DNA from: a virus
Direction: 5' to 3' (one strand)
Length of the DNA: 64,000 nucleotides
Virus record (IMG/VR): IMGVR_UViG_3300045107_000039
Span: 16,476-80,475 of that record
The notes below the pieces were generated by a model that searched no databases, was not told where the DNA came from, and saw only the letters and a program-made list of their open reading frames with translations. Every line of letters starts with the position of its first letter. Position 1 is the first letter of the stretch. Below, piece after piece: positions 24,495 to 32,521 of this stretch. The position numbers and the translations under genes are program-made.

Positions 24495-25576
24495 TACTCA
24501 CCAACGCCCGGCCCGAGGGCGACCGGCATCGACGGCTTTGCCGGAGTCGGGAACATCTTCTTCCGTGGCTGGCGAGCCGCCTTCAGCGGGTCGTTCGGCT
24601 GAGCCGCCACCTTGTTCGCCGCCGCCAGTTGTTGCCCGCCCATCTCCATCGCCTCCTGAGCGGCGGAAATGATGTCGGCCATCTGCTGCTTGTTCGAGAT
24701 GTCCACCGTCTCGACCCGATCACCGACCTTGATCTTGACGGCCCGTGGGTTACGCAACTTGCCCATCGCCGCCTGGATCGAGTCACGGTCGGACGGGTTG
24801 AAGTTCAGGACGTGCCCGCCGCCGAGGATGATCTGCACCGGGCTGGTGGACTTCGGCAGCCGCTCGCCGAACTTCAGCTTCGGAGCGGCCGACATCGCAA
24901 TCGTGTTACCCAACTGTTGTAGGTTGTGGTAGGCGTCGATCTTCTCCGTGGCGTTCAACGGCGACTGGCCGCTGACGATGCCCTGGACGGTGGACACGCT
25001 CTTGTGGATGTCGTTCATCATCTTCATCACGGCGTCGTTCTGCAACGCCCGCAGCGTGTTGTCCACCTGCTGCATGATCTCGGCCTTCACTTTTTGCAGG
25101 TACGACTTCACCGACTGAATCTTCATGCCGTGGTTGTCCTCGACGTACAACTCGGCCTCGATCAGCAACCCGTTGACCGCCCGGATGCCTTCTGCGGCGA
25201 CCGGCGGGACACGGGTCGGCACTTGTTCCGCTGCCGGGGCGGCGTACTGAACGTCCTGGTCGCTGTCGCCCCAACTGTTAATCTTGTCGGCGATCTTACC
25301 TAACACCTGAACGATCTTCGCCCGGTCCACGGAGTTGATCTTCTGCTGCGAGCCGAACGACCGCTGGAGTTGGCCTTCGAGTTCGGCGAACTTGGCGTCC
25401 ACCATCTTCGAGAGTTCTTCCCGTGCCTGGGCGAACCCCGCCTGCACGTTCTTGACCTTTTGCTTCTTCTCGGCCACCGTGTCCTCGCCAGGAGCGGGGG
25501 CTTCCGTAGCGGCACCCACGTCCTCCACTTCACTGAGGAGTCGCCGATAAACATAATCAGTAAATGACTTGGACAT
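24494..25576 (-). CDS. Helical coiled-coil protein, 360 aa
   Basis: Start at ATG 25574-25576 (MSKSFTDYVYRRLLSEVED) with AAAGGA upstream; the frame open to 25615 lacks a ribosome site. A Pro/Ala-rich stretch is followed by long helices rich in Gln/Lys/Glu. A C-terminal basic segment (KAARQPRKKMF) ends the chain. It looks like an internal virion or scaffold protein. No domain was recognised. Confidence 0.5.
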   Translation of the reverse strand: MSKSFTDYVYRRLLSEVEDVGAATEAPAPGEDTVAEKKQKVKNVQAGFAQAREELSKMVDAKFAELEGQLQRSFGSQQKINSVDRAKIVQVLGKIADKINSWGDSDQDVQYAAPAAEQVPTRVPPVAAEGIRAVNGLLIEAELYVEDNHGMKIQSVKSYLQKVKAEIMQQVDNTLRALQNDAVMKMMNDIHKSVSTVQGIVSGQSPLNATEKIDAYHNLQQLGNTIAMSAAPKLKFGERLPKSTSPVQIILGGGHVLNFNPSDRDSIQAAMGKLRNPRAVKIKVGDRVETVDISNKQQMADIISAAQEAMEMGGQQLAAANKVAAQPNDPLKAARQPRKKMFPTPAKPSMPVALGPGVGE

Positions 25577-25613
25577 ATTGACTTTTTCCTTTATACTATC
25601 TATGGAGGGAGCC

Positions 25614-26114
25614 ATGAAAAAGGAAGAAGTCGATCAGATCGCAAACTTGCTTTACATCGAACACGAGTACGTCGAACAACAGCACAGCGGTTCCTTCGAA
25701 CTCTACCGCAGTTCCGTAATGGAACACATGTTCCCCGTCGGGGTGACGGTCGATTACCTGGGCAGCGGCACGGTGAAGGGGCTGCACCGGCTCAACAGCC
25801 AGCGGCTCGTCCACGTCGTCCGGGGCGGGGTGTTCCTGGCCGTCGTCGATCTCCGGGACGACTCGGACACGTTTAATAACACCTACACGGTTGACCTGGA
25901 CACGAACAACTCCGTCCTGGTGCCGGAATACTGTGCGATGGGCCTGTTGGCCCACGAAGAAAGTATCGTACTTACGCTGCTCGACGACGAGTGGAACCCG
26001 GAGCGGATCGAGTACATTCACTGGAAGTCGTTCAAGATCAAGTGGCCGAAGCGGAAGAGGTATCTCCTGAACGACGCTGATCGTTCCGCTCCGCAATGGT
26101 CAGCACGGCCGTGA
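25614..26114 (+). CDS. RmlC-like cupin / WxcM-type protein
   Basis: 166 residues from ATG 25614, preceded by GGAGGGAG. MEHMFPVGVTVDYLGSGTVK, GLHRLNSQRLVHVVRGGVF, then VLVPEYCAMGLLAHEE show the H-x-Q-x-x-K-like and proline/hydrophobic strands of the RmlC/FdtA cupin fold. Known relatives epimerise or isomerise nucleotide sugars. The nearby glycosyltransferase supports a sugar role. The last 77 bases overlap the convergent gene. Confidence 0.5.
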   Translation: MKKEEVDQIANLLYIEHEYVEQQHSGSFELYRSSVMEHMFPVGVTVDYLGSGTVKGLHRLNSQRLVHVVRGGVFLAVVDLRDDSDTFNNTYTVDLDTNNSVLVPEYCAMGLLAHEESIVLTLLDDEWNPERIEYIHWKSFKIKWPKRKRYLLNDADRSAPQWSARP

Positions 26115-26361
26115 TTGCCGCCTCCCACGCCTCTTCCTCGGTATCAAACCCGATGGCGTAGGGAGGATTCCCCTCCGCATCCGTCGCATCCAGTTCTTCC
26201 TGTTCACGAATCAAATCGAACACTTCCACCGGCAGCAGGTTCGGCCTGAACCCCGGCGGGTGGTTGTCGTACATCCTGAACCAAGTGAAGTATTGGTTCT
26301 TCCCGTCCGGGCAGTACACGGCGGGCTTCTTGGTGGCGAGCAGTTCTTCTTCAGCGAACAT
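26038..26361 (-). CDS. Small acidic protein, about 107 aa
   Basis: Start at ATG 26359-26361 (MFAEEELLATKKPAVY). Aromatic-rich NQYFTWFRMYDNHPPGFRP then a helical acidic C-terminus. It sits directly downstream of the tRNA unit terminator and overlaps the convergent gene by 77 bases. No family recognised. Confidence 0.45.
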   Translation of the reverse strand: MFAEEELLATKKPAVYCPDGKNQYFTWFRMYDNHPPGFRPNLLPVEVFDLIREQEELDATDAEGNPPYAIGFDTEEEAWEAAITAVLTIAERNDQRRSGDTSSASAT

Positions 26362-26372
26362 AAGTGCTTTCA

Positions 26373-26409
26373 AAAAAAGAGGCCAGGAGGCATAGCCCGC
26401 CCCCTGGCC
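26373..26409 (-). terminator. Intrinsic terminator of the tRNA unit
   Basis: On the minus strand GGCCAGG (26409-26403) pairs with CCTGGCC (26387-26381), followed by TCTTTTTTT. It ends the transcript that starts at 26.79 kb. Confidence 0.85.
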
Positions 26410-26499
26410 CGAGAATTTTCATTAGTAGTGAAAACGGCATGGTACAATTACTGCGAGTCCCCTTACTGTATCCGTTTAAGCCAGTTATTCAATCTATCT

Positions 26500-26593
26500 A
26501 CCCTGTACCATTTCCATTATGACCACTCCCTCGTAAGTAGTTTGGGCGAGAGCGAGGGAGGCGTGATTCGAACACGCATCTCAGGGTTGTAAA
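26500..26593 (-). tRNA. Circularly permuted tRNA gene 2, predicted anticodon UAC (Val)
   Basis: The 3' half comes first in the transcript: loop TTTACAA (26593-26587), anticodon stem CCCTG (26586-26582), variable AGAT, T-arm GCGTG-TTCGAAT-CACGC (26577-26561), acceptor CTCCCTC (26560-26554), G73. After a 20-base spacer comes the 5' half: acceptor GAGGGAG (26532-26526), TG, a D-arm with AATGGAA, then anticodon stem CAGGG (26505-26501). All three closing helices are perfect only if the halves are swapped. CCA is not encoded. Leader GCCAGT and CGAGT pair with trailer ACTGGC and ACTCG, which would bring the two open ends together. Confidence 0.75.
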
Positions 26594-26665
26594 CACTGGC
26601 ACTCGATTAAGGGAACACCTGCCAATCTTTTAGCTTAGAGTGATAGTCTGTGGCTGAGATAGCCC

Positions 26666-26762
26666 GGCTTACCCTCTGCCATTGGGGTATCCCGCTATGT
26701 ACTCGTTTGGGCGAAGTAGCGGGAGTTGGATTCGAACCAACACTGATTGCCAAGCAGGTTAG
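26666..26762 (-). tRNA. Circularly permuted tRNA gene 1, anticodon unresolved
   Basis: Same arrangement as gene 2. 3' half: GCTTG (26755-26751), T-arm GTTGG-TTCGAAT-CCAAC (26741-26725), acceptor TCCCGCT (26724-26718), A73. Spacer of 20 bases. 5' half: acceptor AGCGGGA (26696-26690), U8-A9, D-arm CCCC-AATGGCA-GAGG, then TAAGC (26671-26667), which pairs with GCTTG. The acceptor stem is 7 of 7. The loop would be CTAACCT and the variable region 9 bases long, both unusual, so the exact split point and anticodon are uncertain. The spacer shares TCGCCCAAAC with gene 2. Confidence 0.65.
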
Positions 26763-26797
26763 CTTGAGATTCACCTTTAGCTTGCACTCTGCCCCTC

Positions 26798-26825
26798 AGT
26801 ATAGCCGCTTCTTACAGAATGTCAA
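26798..26825 (-). promoter_or_regulatory. Sigma70 promoter of the permuted tRNA unit
   Basis: On the minus strand TTGACA (26825-26820), 16 bases, TATACT (26803-26798). The transcript would start at about 26791, only some 30 bases before the first tRNA 3' half. So no 5' half can lie upstream of it. Confidence 0.8.
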
Positions 26826-26884
26826 CACCGGAAAGGAGGAAAATAAGAATAACTACAGAAAACGTTCTTCATGAGGAGGAGAAC

Positions 26885-27538
26885 ATGATTACCATCAAAA
26901 AGAAATGGCTCGGCCTGTTCGGGGCCGTGCTGTTCGTCATGGCTGTAATCGTCGGTTCTATACCGGAACACTTCGACTACCCGCCCGCCCACGCCATCCC
27001 GAACTTCCCGACCGCACAACAGCCCGACAGCATCACCTGCGGCCCGACCAGCACGGCGATGGTGTTACGCCACTACGGGCAGGACGTGACCATCGAGCAG
27101 GTCAAGCAGATGACCAAGACCCACTGGTTCGGCACCGGCGGCGACGAAGTGGGCATGACCGCCCCGGACTACATCGTCCGGGTGCTGAAGCAGCACGGCA
27201 TCCGGGCCACGTTAAAGAACGACAACTTCGACGAGTTGAAATACGAGGTATCCCAGGACCGGCCGGTGATCGTACTCGTCCGGTCCGGGAAGAAAACTTG
27301 GCACTACATGGTCGCCATCGGCTACACCGAGAAGCAGATGATCTTCTCGGACCCGGCCGACGGCCAATACTACAACGTGGATAACGAACACTTCCTGCTG
27401 GCCTGGGGCCACGACGGGAACTGCTCGGGCGAGGACTACCGGGTGGACTCGATGTTCGGCAAGTCCTCGGACTACATGAAGGTTCTTCTACGGGCGACCG
27501 AAATCCTCCCGAAGACCTACATTACCGTTGCACCCTGA
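26885..27538 (+). CDS. C39-like cysteine peptidase, exported
   Basis: 217 residues from ATG 26885 with AGGAGG upstream. The N-terminus (KKKWLGLFGAVLFVMAVIVG) is a signal anchor. PDSITCGPTSTAMVLRHYG carries the catalytic Cys of C39 peptidases. KTWHYMVAIGYTEKQMIFSD carries the His and following Asp. Known C39 domains cut leader peptides or remodel extracellular substrates. No transporter ATPase is fused. The promoter of the tRNA unit lies back to back with this gene. Confidence 0.7.
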   Translation: MITIKKKWLGLFGAVLFVMAVIVGSIPEHFDYPPAHAIPNFPTAQQPDSITCGPTSTAMVLRHYGQDVTIEQVKQMTKTHWFGTGGDEVGMTAPDYIVRVLKQHGIRATLKNDNFDELKYEVSQDRPVIVLVRSGKKTWHYMVAIGYTEKQMIFSDPADGQYYNVDNEHFLLAWGHDGNCSGEDYRVDSMFGKSSDYMKVLLRATEILPKTYITVAP

Positions 27539-27866
27539 GATTGGGTATGCCCATACCGGCCGGTGGCCCTTGCGGGTTAGCCATGACCGCTTGTGCGAGG
27601 CGGTTCCGCTCCACCATCTCCCGCTCCATCTGCTTCTGCCCGATGAACCGGGCCATCAGCCAGCGGCGGTGATCGTCCTTCAGGGCATAGGCTTCGGACG
27701 GGGCCATGCCCATGTGGTACATGAGGAAGAAACACTCTTCGTCCCGCTCGGTGGCCGGGTAGTTGATCTCGACTTCCTTGACGTTCTCCTCGTCCTGGGT
27801 CTGTTCCTGATCTTCGACCTTATCTTCTACGCCTTCGGGCAACAGAATCTTGGATTGTTTCGCCAT
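27522..27866 (-). CDS. Tail-assembly-chaperone-like small protein
   Basis: 114 residues. An acidic N-terminal half (EDKVEDQEQTQDEENVKEVE) is followed by CFFLMYHMGMAPSEAYALKD then HHRRWLMARFIGQKQMERE-like helices. The layout resembles phage tail-assembly chaperone proteins. No frameshift signal was identified. Convergent overlap of 17 bases with the peptidase gene. Confidence 0.4.
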   Translation of the reverse strand: MAKQSKILLPEGVEDKVEDQEQTQDEENVKEVEINYPATERDEECFFLMYHMGMAPSEAYALKDDHRRWLMARFIGQKQMEREMVERNRLAQAVMANPQGPPAGMGIPNLRVQR

Positions 27867-27956
27867 GTGGTGTTTTCCTTTCGAAAGGGTTCAGAAATAG
27901 AATAGCGTTTTCGCCCCGCTTCCGCCAGGGGGATTTAGTAATTCATTTACTAACGC

Positions 27957-28931
27957 TTAGGCCGACTCTTCCTTGAAACTGAAGACGGTGACGCTCCCCT
28001 GCCCCTCGGACAGCATCACCCCGTACTTGTCGGCGTTGATGAAGCTCGTCCGGGCACGGCTGTACTGCGTGTACCAGCCGATCCCGTCGTAGCTGAAGTT
28101 GTAGTTCACGTTCGCCCCGTCGTCGTGAATCTGCATGAACCGCAGGTACGTCGGCTCGTCGTAGGGTGCCCACCCGTAGATCGTCCCGGCGAACGAAGTG
28201 CCGTTGTTCCAGGTGTGAACCCCGATGTTGATGAAGTTGAACGTGCCCTGCTCCCAGGTGATGAACTTCCCGGACGACGACTCGTACTCCATGATCCCGC
28301 CCGAAAAGAAGCTCTCGGCCATCACCCGCTTGTTAATGGTGTAGCAGATCGTCAGCTTGAACGGGGGCGTGAGGGCCGTCTTCACCAAACCCCCTCGGTT
28401 CGAACTGCCGTTCGGCAACGTGCTGTTTATGTTGAACACCGTGCCAAGCTGGGTAGCCGTTCTCGACGCCCCCTGGTTGACCCAGGTTAAGTCCGACAGC
28501 ACCGGCGGGTAGAACCGGGTGAACGGGCCATAAGGCAACCAGTTCGACCCGTCACTGAACAACATCACCCGGTCGTCGCTAGTGAAGGCAACCCGTCCCG
28601 CCCTCCCGGCAGACGGCAAGGCAGAGTAGCTGCTGACGACAACGGACTCGTCCAACGCCTTATTCAATCCTCCGGCCGTGAAGATGTGCTTGACGGTCGA
28701 TCCGTTCTCGTGAGCGACGATCTGCGTCCCCTCCTGGGCACGGCTGGCGGTGAACGTGTTCCCGGAGACGGATGTCACCAGGAGGATTTCACTGTCGATC
28801 TGGATGCGAAAGTTCCCACTCCTCGGGAACACCGAACCGTTGTGAACGGAGATCGGTGCCGGGTCGGTCGAGCTATCCAGGGCAGCCGTCAGGTACGAGA
28901 CTGCGTTGTTACCAAACACTTCAACGGCCAT
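27957..28931 (-). CDS. Fibre-like virion protein, paralogue 3
   Basis: 324 residues; third member of a tandem family. The N-terminal module reads FPRSGNFRIQIDSEILLVTS then VSGNTFTASRAQEGT. The C-terminal 170 residues are a beta-sandwich with FMQIHDDGANVNYNFSYDGI, typical of lectin-like receptor-binding domains. The start overlaps the stop of paralogue 2 by one base. The C-terminus ends FKEESA, shared with paralogue 2. Confidence 0.65.
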   Translation of the reverse strand: MAVEVFGNNAVSYLTAALDSSTDPAPISVHNGSVFPRSGNFRIQIDSEILLVTSVSGNTFTASRAQEGTQIVAHENGSTVKHIFTAGGLNKALDESVVVSSYSALPSAGRAGRVAFTSDDRVMLFSDGSNWLPYGPFTRFYPPVLSDLTWVNQGASRTATQLGTVFNINSTLPNGSSNRGGLVKTALTPPFKLTICYTINKRVMAESFFSGGIMEYESSSGKFITWEQGTFNFINIGVHTWNNGTSFAGTIYGWAPYDEPTYLRFMQIHDDGANVNYNFSYDGIGWYTQYSRARTSFINADKYGVMLSEGQGSVTVFSFKEESA

Positions 28932-29896
28932 TACGCACTCTCCTCCTTAAAGCTCAGGACGTTCGTCGTCGCCGACCCCTCGCCCACAATGAACCCGTAC
29001 TGGTCGGGGGTTGCCAGCCACGCCGTCTTGCTCTGGGTGTAAAGCGTGTCCCAATAAATACCGTCCGCCGAGAAGTTGAACCTGTGGTTCGTCCCGTCGT
29101 CGTGAATCTGGAGGAACTTGATCCACCCCGCCGTGTACTCAATCGAACCCCAGCCCAGCGGTGAGTTGTTGAACGACGTGGGCGAGTTCCACTGGTGAAC
29201 GCCGCAAGCCCCGAACGCCATCGCTATCTCGAACGTGACCAACTTCCCGGTCGCCGAATCCCGGATAGCCAAACCCGCCGTCCGGGTATCCCCCGGCAGC
29301 GAACCCGTCTGACTGTAAATCATGGTGATCTTGTACGGGGCGGTGATCGTACTCTTGAACACCCCACGCCTCGTACCTCCAGCCCCGCCCACCTGGACAA
29401 TCTGGGCACCGAACGCCGTCTGGCTGTACGTCGTGCCCGAGAAGTTAACCTGAGTCGCCCCGGAGAAGTTCGGCCGTGTCACCGGATAGATGGGGCCGTA
29501 CCGAAGCCAGTTCGACCCGTCGCTCACCATAACCACATATTCGTCGGTCGGAACGTACATCCGGCCCGCTCGCCCCGCAGAGGACGGCAGACTCGCATAC
29601 GGCCCGGTGGTGATGTTGTCGGCGAGGACTTGTGTCAACACCCCCGCAGTGAAGACGTGCCGCACCCCGGCCCCGACCGCATGGGCCTGGATCGGGCTGC
29701 CTTCCGCACCCCTCGTCGCAGTGAAGTTGTTCCCCGAGACGGAAGTCACCAGGAGGATTTCACTATCAACCACAATGCGGAAGTTGCCTGCCGTGGGAAA
29801 TGCGGACGCACTGGCGACGGCGAAGGTGACGGGGGTCGTACTCTCGTCGATGGCACCGGCCAGGGTCGTGAACGCATTATTAGTGAATCTTTCCAT
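28931..29896 (-). CDS. Fibre-like virion protein, paralogue 2
   Basis: 321 residues with the same two-module layout: FPTAGNFRIVVDSEILLVTS near residue 35, FTAGVLTQVLADN at the module boundary, then a sandwich with FLQIHDDGTNHRFNFSADGI. One-base overlap with both neighbours indicates a single operon. Divergence is greatest in the middle, as expected of host-recognition parts. Confidence 0.65.
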   Translation of the reverse strand: MERFTNNAFTTLAGAIDESTTPVTFAVASASAFPTAGNFRIVVDSEILLVTSVSGNNFTATRGAEGSPIQAHAVGAGVRHVFTAGVLTQVLADNITTGPYASLPSSAGRAGRMYVPTDEYVVMVSDGSNWLRYGPIYPVTRPNFSGATQVNFSGTTYSQTAFGAQIVQVGGAGGTRRGVFKSTITAPYKITMIYSQTGSLPGDTRTAGLAIRDSATGKLVTFEIAMAFGACGVHQWNSPTSFNNSPLGWGSIEYTAGWIKFLQIHDDGTNHRFNFSADGIYWDTLYTQSKTAWLATPDQYGFIVGEGSATTNVLSFKEESA

Positions 29897-30870
29897 TAGC
29901 CCTCTTCGATACTCCAGACGATCATCTTGTTCAGGCCGTCCACCGTTTCCCCGAGTTCAAAGCCGATCTGGTCGGCCGTAATCAGGGTCGTCCGCCCCCG
30001 GCTGTAGATGGTTTCGTAGAAGATGCCGTCGTAGGACAGGTTGTAGTTCACGTTCGTCCCGTCGTCGTGAACCTGGAGGAACCGCATGAACTTCGGGTGC
30101 GGGTAATCCGTCCACCCGTAGAGCATGCTGTTAAAGCTCGTGACGGTGTTGAAATACAACACGCCGAACCGCAGGAAGTTCACCCCGTAGGACTGCTCGA
30201 TGGTAATACACTTCCCGGTACTGGACTCCCGCTGGATAATCCCACAGGCCGAGTTCCGGGTGAAGATGTTCTCGACGTTGGCGGTGAAGATCAGCGTGTA
30301 CCGGAACGGCGGCGTCAGGGCCGTCTTCATCCGGGCGTACCGGGTGCCGAACGTGTGGTTATCCCCGGTCATGATGATGTGGTGCCCGTTCTGCGTGATC
30401 GTCGTACTGCCCTGGTTCACCCAGGAGTACAGGCTGTTGTCCGGGTACGTCATCTTAATCATCGGCCCGACCGGCATCCACCCCGACGCCTGACCCACCT
30501 GCCAGTCCTGGTCGTTGTTCGGGACGTACAGTCGCCCCCGCTCGGGGCTGGCCGGGAGTTGGGCGTACTGCCCGCTCTGGACGGTATCCGAGCAAGCCGC
30601 CGTCAACGCCCCCGCAGTGAACAGGTGGTAGACCGGGGCGGTGTGGTCGTGCTTGGCGATCACCGTCCCCTCCTGGGCACGGGTGGCGGTGAAGTTGTTG
30701 CCGGAGACGGAAGTCACCAGCATGATCTCGCTGTCGATGATGATTCGGAAGTTGCCGGACGACGGGAACCCGGTAGCATCGGCCACGGTGAAAGTCACCG
30801 GGTTCGAGCTATTGTTGATGCCGCCGATCTGATTGACGGTAGTTCTGAGATTGTTCGCAAACCGCTCCAT
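29896..30870 (-). CDS. Fibre-like virion protein, paralogue 1
   Basis: 324 residues, first in the triplet. N-terminal FPSSGNFRIIIDSEIMLVTS then VSGNNFTATRAQEGT, followed by FTAGALTAACSD and a sandwich with FLQVHDDGTNVNYNLSYDGI. Unlike the other two it ends MIVWSIEEG. Ten bases separate it from the upstream membrane gene. Confidence 0.65.
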   Translation of the reverse strand: MERFANNLRTTVNQIGGINNSSNPVTFTVADATGFPSSGNFRIIIDSEIMLVTSVSGNNFTATRAQEGTVIAKHDHTAPVYHLFTAGALTAACSDTVQSGQYAQLPASPERGRLYVPNNDQDWQVGQASGWMPVGPMIKMTYPDNSLYSWVNQGSTTITQNGHHIIMTGDNHTFGTRYARMKTALTPPFRYTLIFTANVENIFTRNSACGIIQRESSTGKCITIEQSYGVNFLRFGVLYFNTVTSFNSMLYGWTDYPHPKFMRFLQVHDDGTNVNYNLSYDGIFYETIYSRGRTTLITADQIGFELGETVDGLNKMIVWSIEEG

Positions 30871-30879
30871 CCTGTTATA

Positions 30880-31707
30880 TTAGTCCTCTTCCAGCACTTC
30901 CTTGACCATCTTGATCTCCTGCTGGTGGTTGAAGTACCCGGCCAGCATGCTCGTCCGGCTGAACAGGCGGTCCACATACACAATCGCCGCCATCACCGTG
31001 CCCACGCTCTCCCCGCCGTCCAGCAACCAGTACACCGTGAACACTTCACAGACCACCCAGAAGAGATCGTTCAACCCCCAGGACAGTGCCTCCATATCGC
31101 TCCGACGGACCCACTCCTTCCGCATCCCATCGAACTCCGGCTCCACGCTCTCCCCGGATTCAAGGATTTTTTCATCGGTTTTTTCCTTAAGTTTTTGCAG
31201 GGTCCGGTCGATAACCAGAATACGCTTCGCTACGAGATAGTACACCACCATCGCCACCAGGGCCGTCAGGAAGGGCACCAGCCCGCCCCACTCCAGGGCG
31301 GCGAACAGCATGAAGAAGGCCACACCAATGTCAACGACCGCCCCAACGGCAGTCGGGACGGTCGTCTCGAAGAAGTCTGCGAATGTGCCCACCAGCCGGT
31401 AGCGGCTAATAATTCTCGCCCCCTCTACCTCCCGCTTCTGCATCCCGTCAATCGTTTCGACGGCCTGCCTCTTCCAAATCCCCATGAACACTCGGGTGTC
31501 CATCTGGCGGCGTAGGATGCCGACCACGAGGCCCACCACGCTCAACCCGCCGTACAGGTAGAAGTTGTTGTGGTTCTTTTCGAGCAGCCCGTCCACCGCC
31601 ATCCCCAACAGCCAGGGCATCATGGCGAACAGGGCGAACTCGGCGAGCATTACCGTGTAGGTGAAGAGAATCCACTTGCGGTTGGCTTTGAAGGTTTCAC
31701 GAAGCAT
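30880..31707 (-). CDS. ABC-type six-helix membrane domain, no ATPase
   Basis: 275 residues. Six hydrophobic helices are visible, including WILFTYTVMLAEFALFAMMP, YGGLSVVGLVVGI, VGAVVDIGVAFFMLFAAL and LVPFLTALVAMVVYYLV. The loop VFMGIWKRQAVETIDGM resembles the coupling region of ABC exporters. No Walker motif is in this gene or next to it. Lone six-TM ABC domains exist in bacteria; their role is unclear. First gene of the fibre operon. Confidence 0.65.
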   Translation of the reverse strand: MLRETFKANRKWILFTYTVMLAEFALFAMMPWLLGMAVDGLLEKNHNNFYLYGGLSVVGLVVGILRRQMDTRVFMGIWKRQAVETIDGMQKREVEGARIISRYRLVGTFADFFETTVPTAVGAVVDIGVAFFMLFAALEWGGLVPFLTALVAMVVYYLVAKRILVIDRTLQKLKEKTDEKILESGESVEPEFDGMRKEWVRRSDMEALSWGLNDLFWVVCEVFTVYWLLDGGESVGTVMAAIVYVDRLFSRTSMLAGYFNHQQEIKMVKEVLEED

Positions 31708-31743
31708 ACTCCTCTCACTGGTTGGTGGCCTACCAGTATGTAG

Positions 31744-31776
31744 AAAAAAGACGGCCGGGCTACCCTGGCCCGGCCG
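31744..31776 (-). terminator. Intrinsic terminator after deaminase gene
   Basis: CGGCCGGG and CCCGGCCG form the stem; on the minus strand TCTTTTTT follows. Confidence 0.75.
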
Positions 31777-31806
31777 AGATTTCTTTCCTGCGTTATTAAC
31801 CGATTA

Positions 31807-32304
31807 TTAAGGCACCCACAGTTCGCCGTTGAACTTGATGGGTTCGATGTTCAGCTTCTCCTCGATCAAGTCCATCTCGATGCCCGCCTCTTTCAGCATG
31901 GTCATGGCGTGGGCGATGGACTCTTTCCAGTGGGGCGGGGTGGCGTCGAGCATCCGCTTGTGGCCGCACACCCGCTTGATTCCCGAACAGATGATCCCAC
32001 GGGCACAGTCCGAGCAGGCGAACCACGGGACGTACATCGTCTTCCCGGCCAGGGCGATGCCGTACTTGGCTCCGAGGTAGATCACGTTCCGCTCGGCGTG
32101 TTCGATGAAGTTGTACTTCAGGGGGCGGACCAGCCTTTCCTCAGTCAACTCCACGTTCTCCGGGAACTCGTTGCATGCACTGAGGGCATTGATCTGGCCG
32201 CACGCCTCGTAGGGGATCACGGCCCCGTTCTGGGTGGAGGGGTCGGGGCTGCGGCGTGCCGCTTCGTAGGCCATCTTCAAGTAGTCAACGTCCGTCGGGT
32301 TCAT
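31807..32304 (-). CDS. Deoxycytidylate (dCMP) deaminase-like protein
   Basis: 165 residues. HAERNVIYLGAKYG supplies the zinc His and catalytic Glu, and VPWFACSDCARGIICSG the P-x-x-x-C-x-x-C zinc pair. STQNGAVI is the usual family start. Known enzymes turn dCMP into dUMP for dTTP supply, common in phages. A broader cytidine-deaminase role cannot be excluded. Confidence 0.8.
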   Translation of the reverse strand: MNPTDVDYLKMAYEAARRSPDPSTQNGAVIPYEACGQINALSACNEFPENVELTEERLVRPLKYNFIEHAERNVIYLGAKYGIALAGKTMYVPWFACSDCARGIICSGIKRVCGHKRMLDATPPHWKESIAHAMTMLKEAGIEMDLIEEKLNIEPIKFNGELWVP

Positions 32305-32521
32305 TGGCGTCCCTGCCTTTGTGGTGTAAGAGGACCGACGTGTAGATTAACAAAACGGGGTTTGTTTTGGAATAGAAATTCCCGTCCCCAAAGTGGGAAG
32401 TTCGCTGCTCATTTTGACGGAGAGGCGGATTTTACTTCTCGGGAACAAATGGTGTACTGGCACGGTAGCTGCAACACCTTTTCCTCGTCGCCCGCCCAGC
32501 AAACCTCTCTAGGAGCAAGGC
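32305..32521. other. Intergenic region between divergent genes
   Basis: 217 bases with A/T-richer stretches and a CCCGT...ACGGG-like pairing. No open frame and no confident promoter were found. The plus-strand gene that follows has TAGGAG as ribosome site. Confidence 0.3.
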
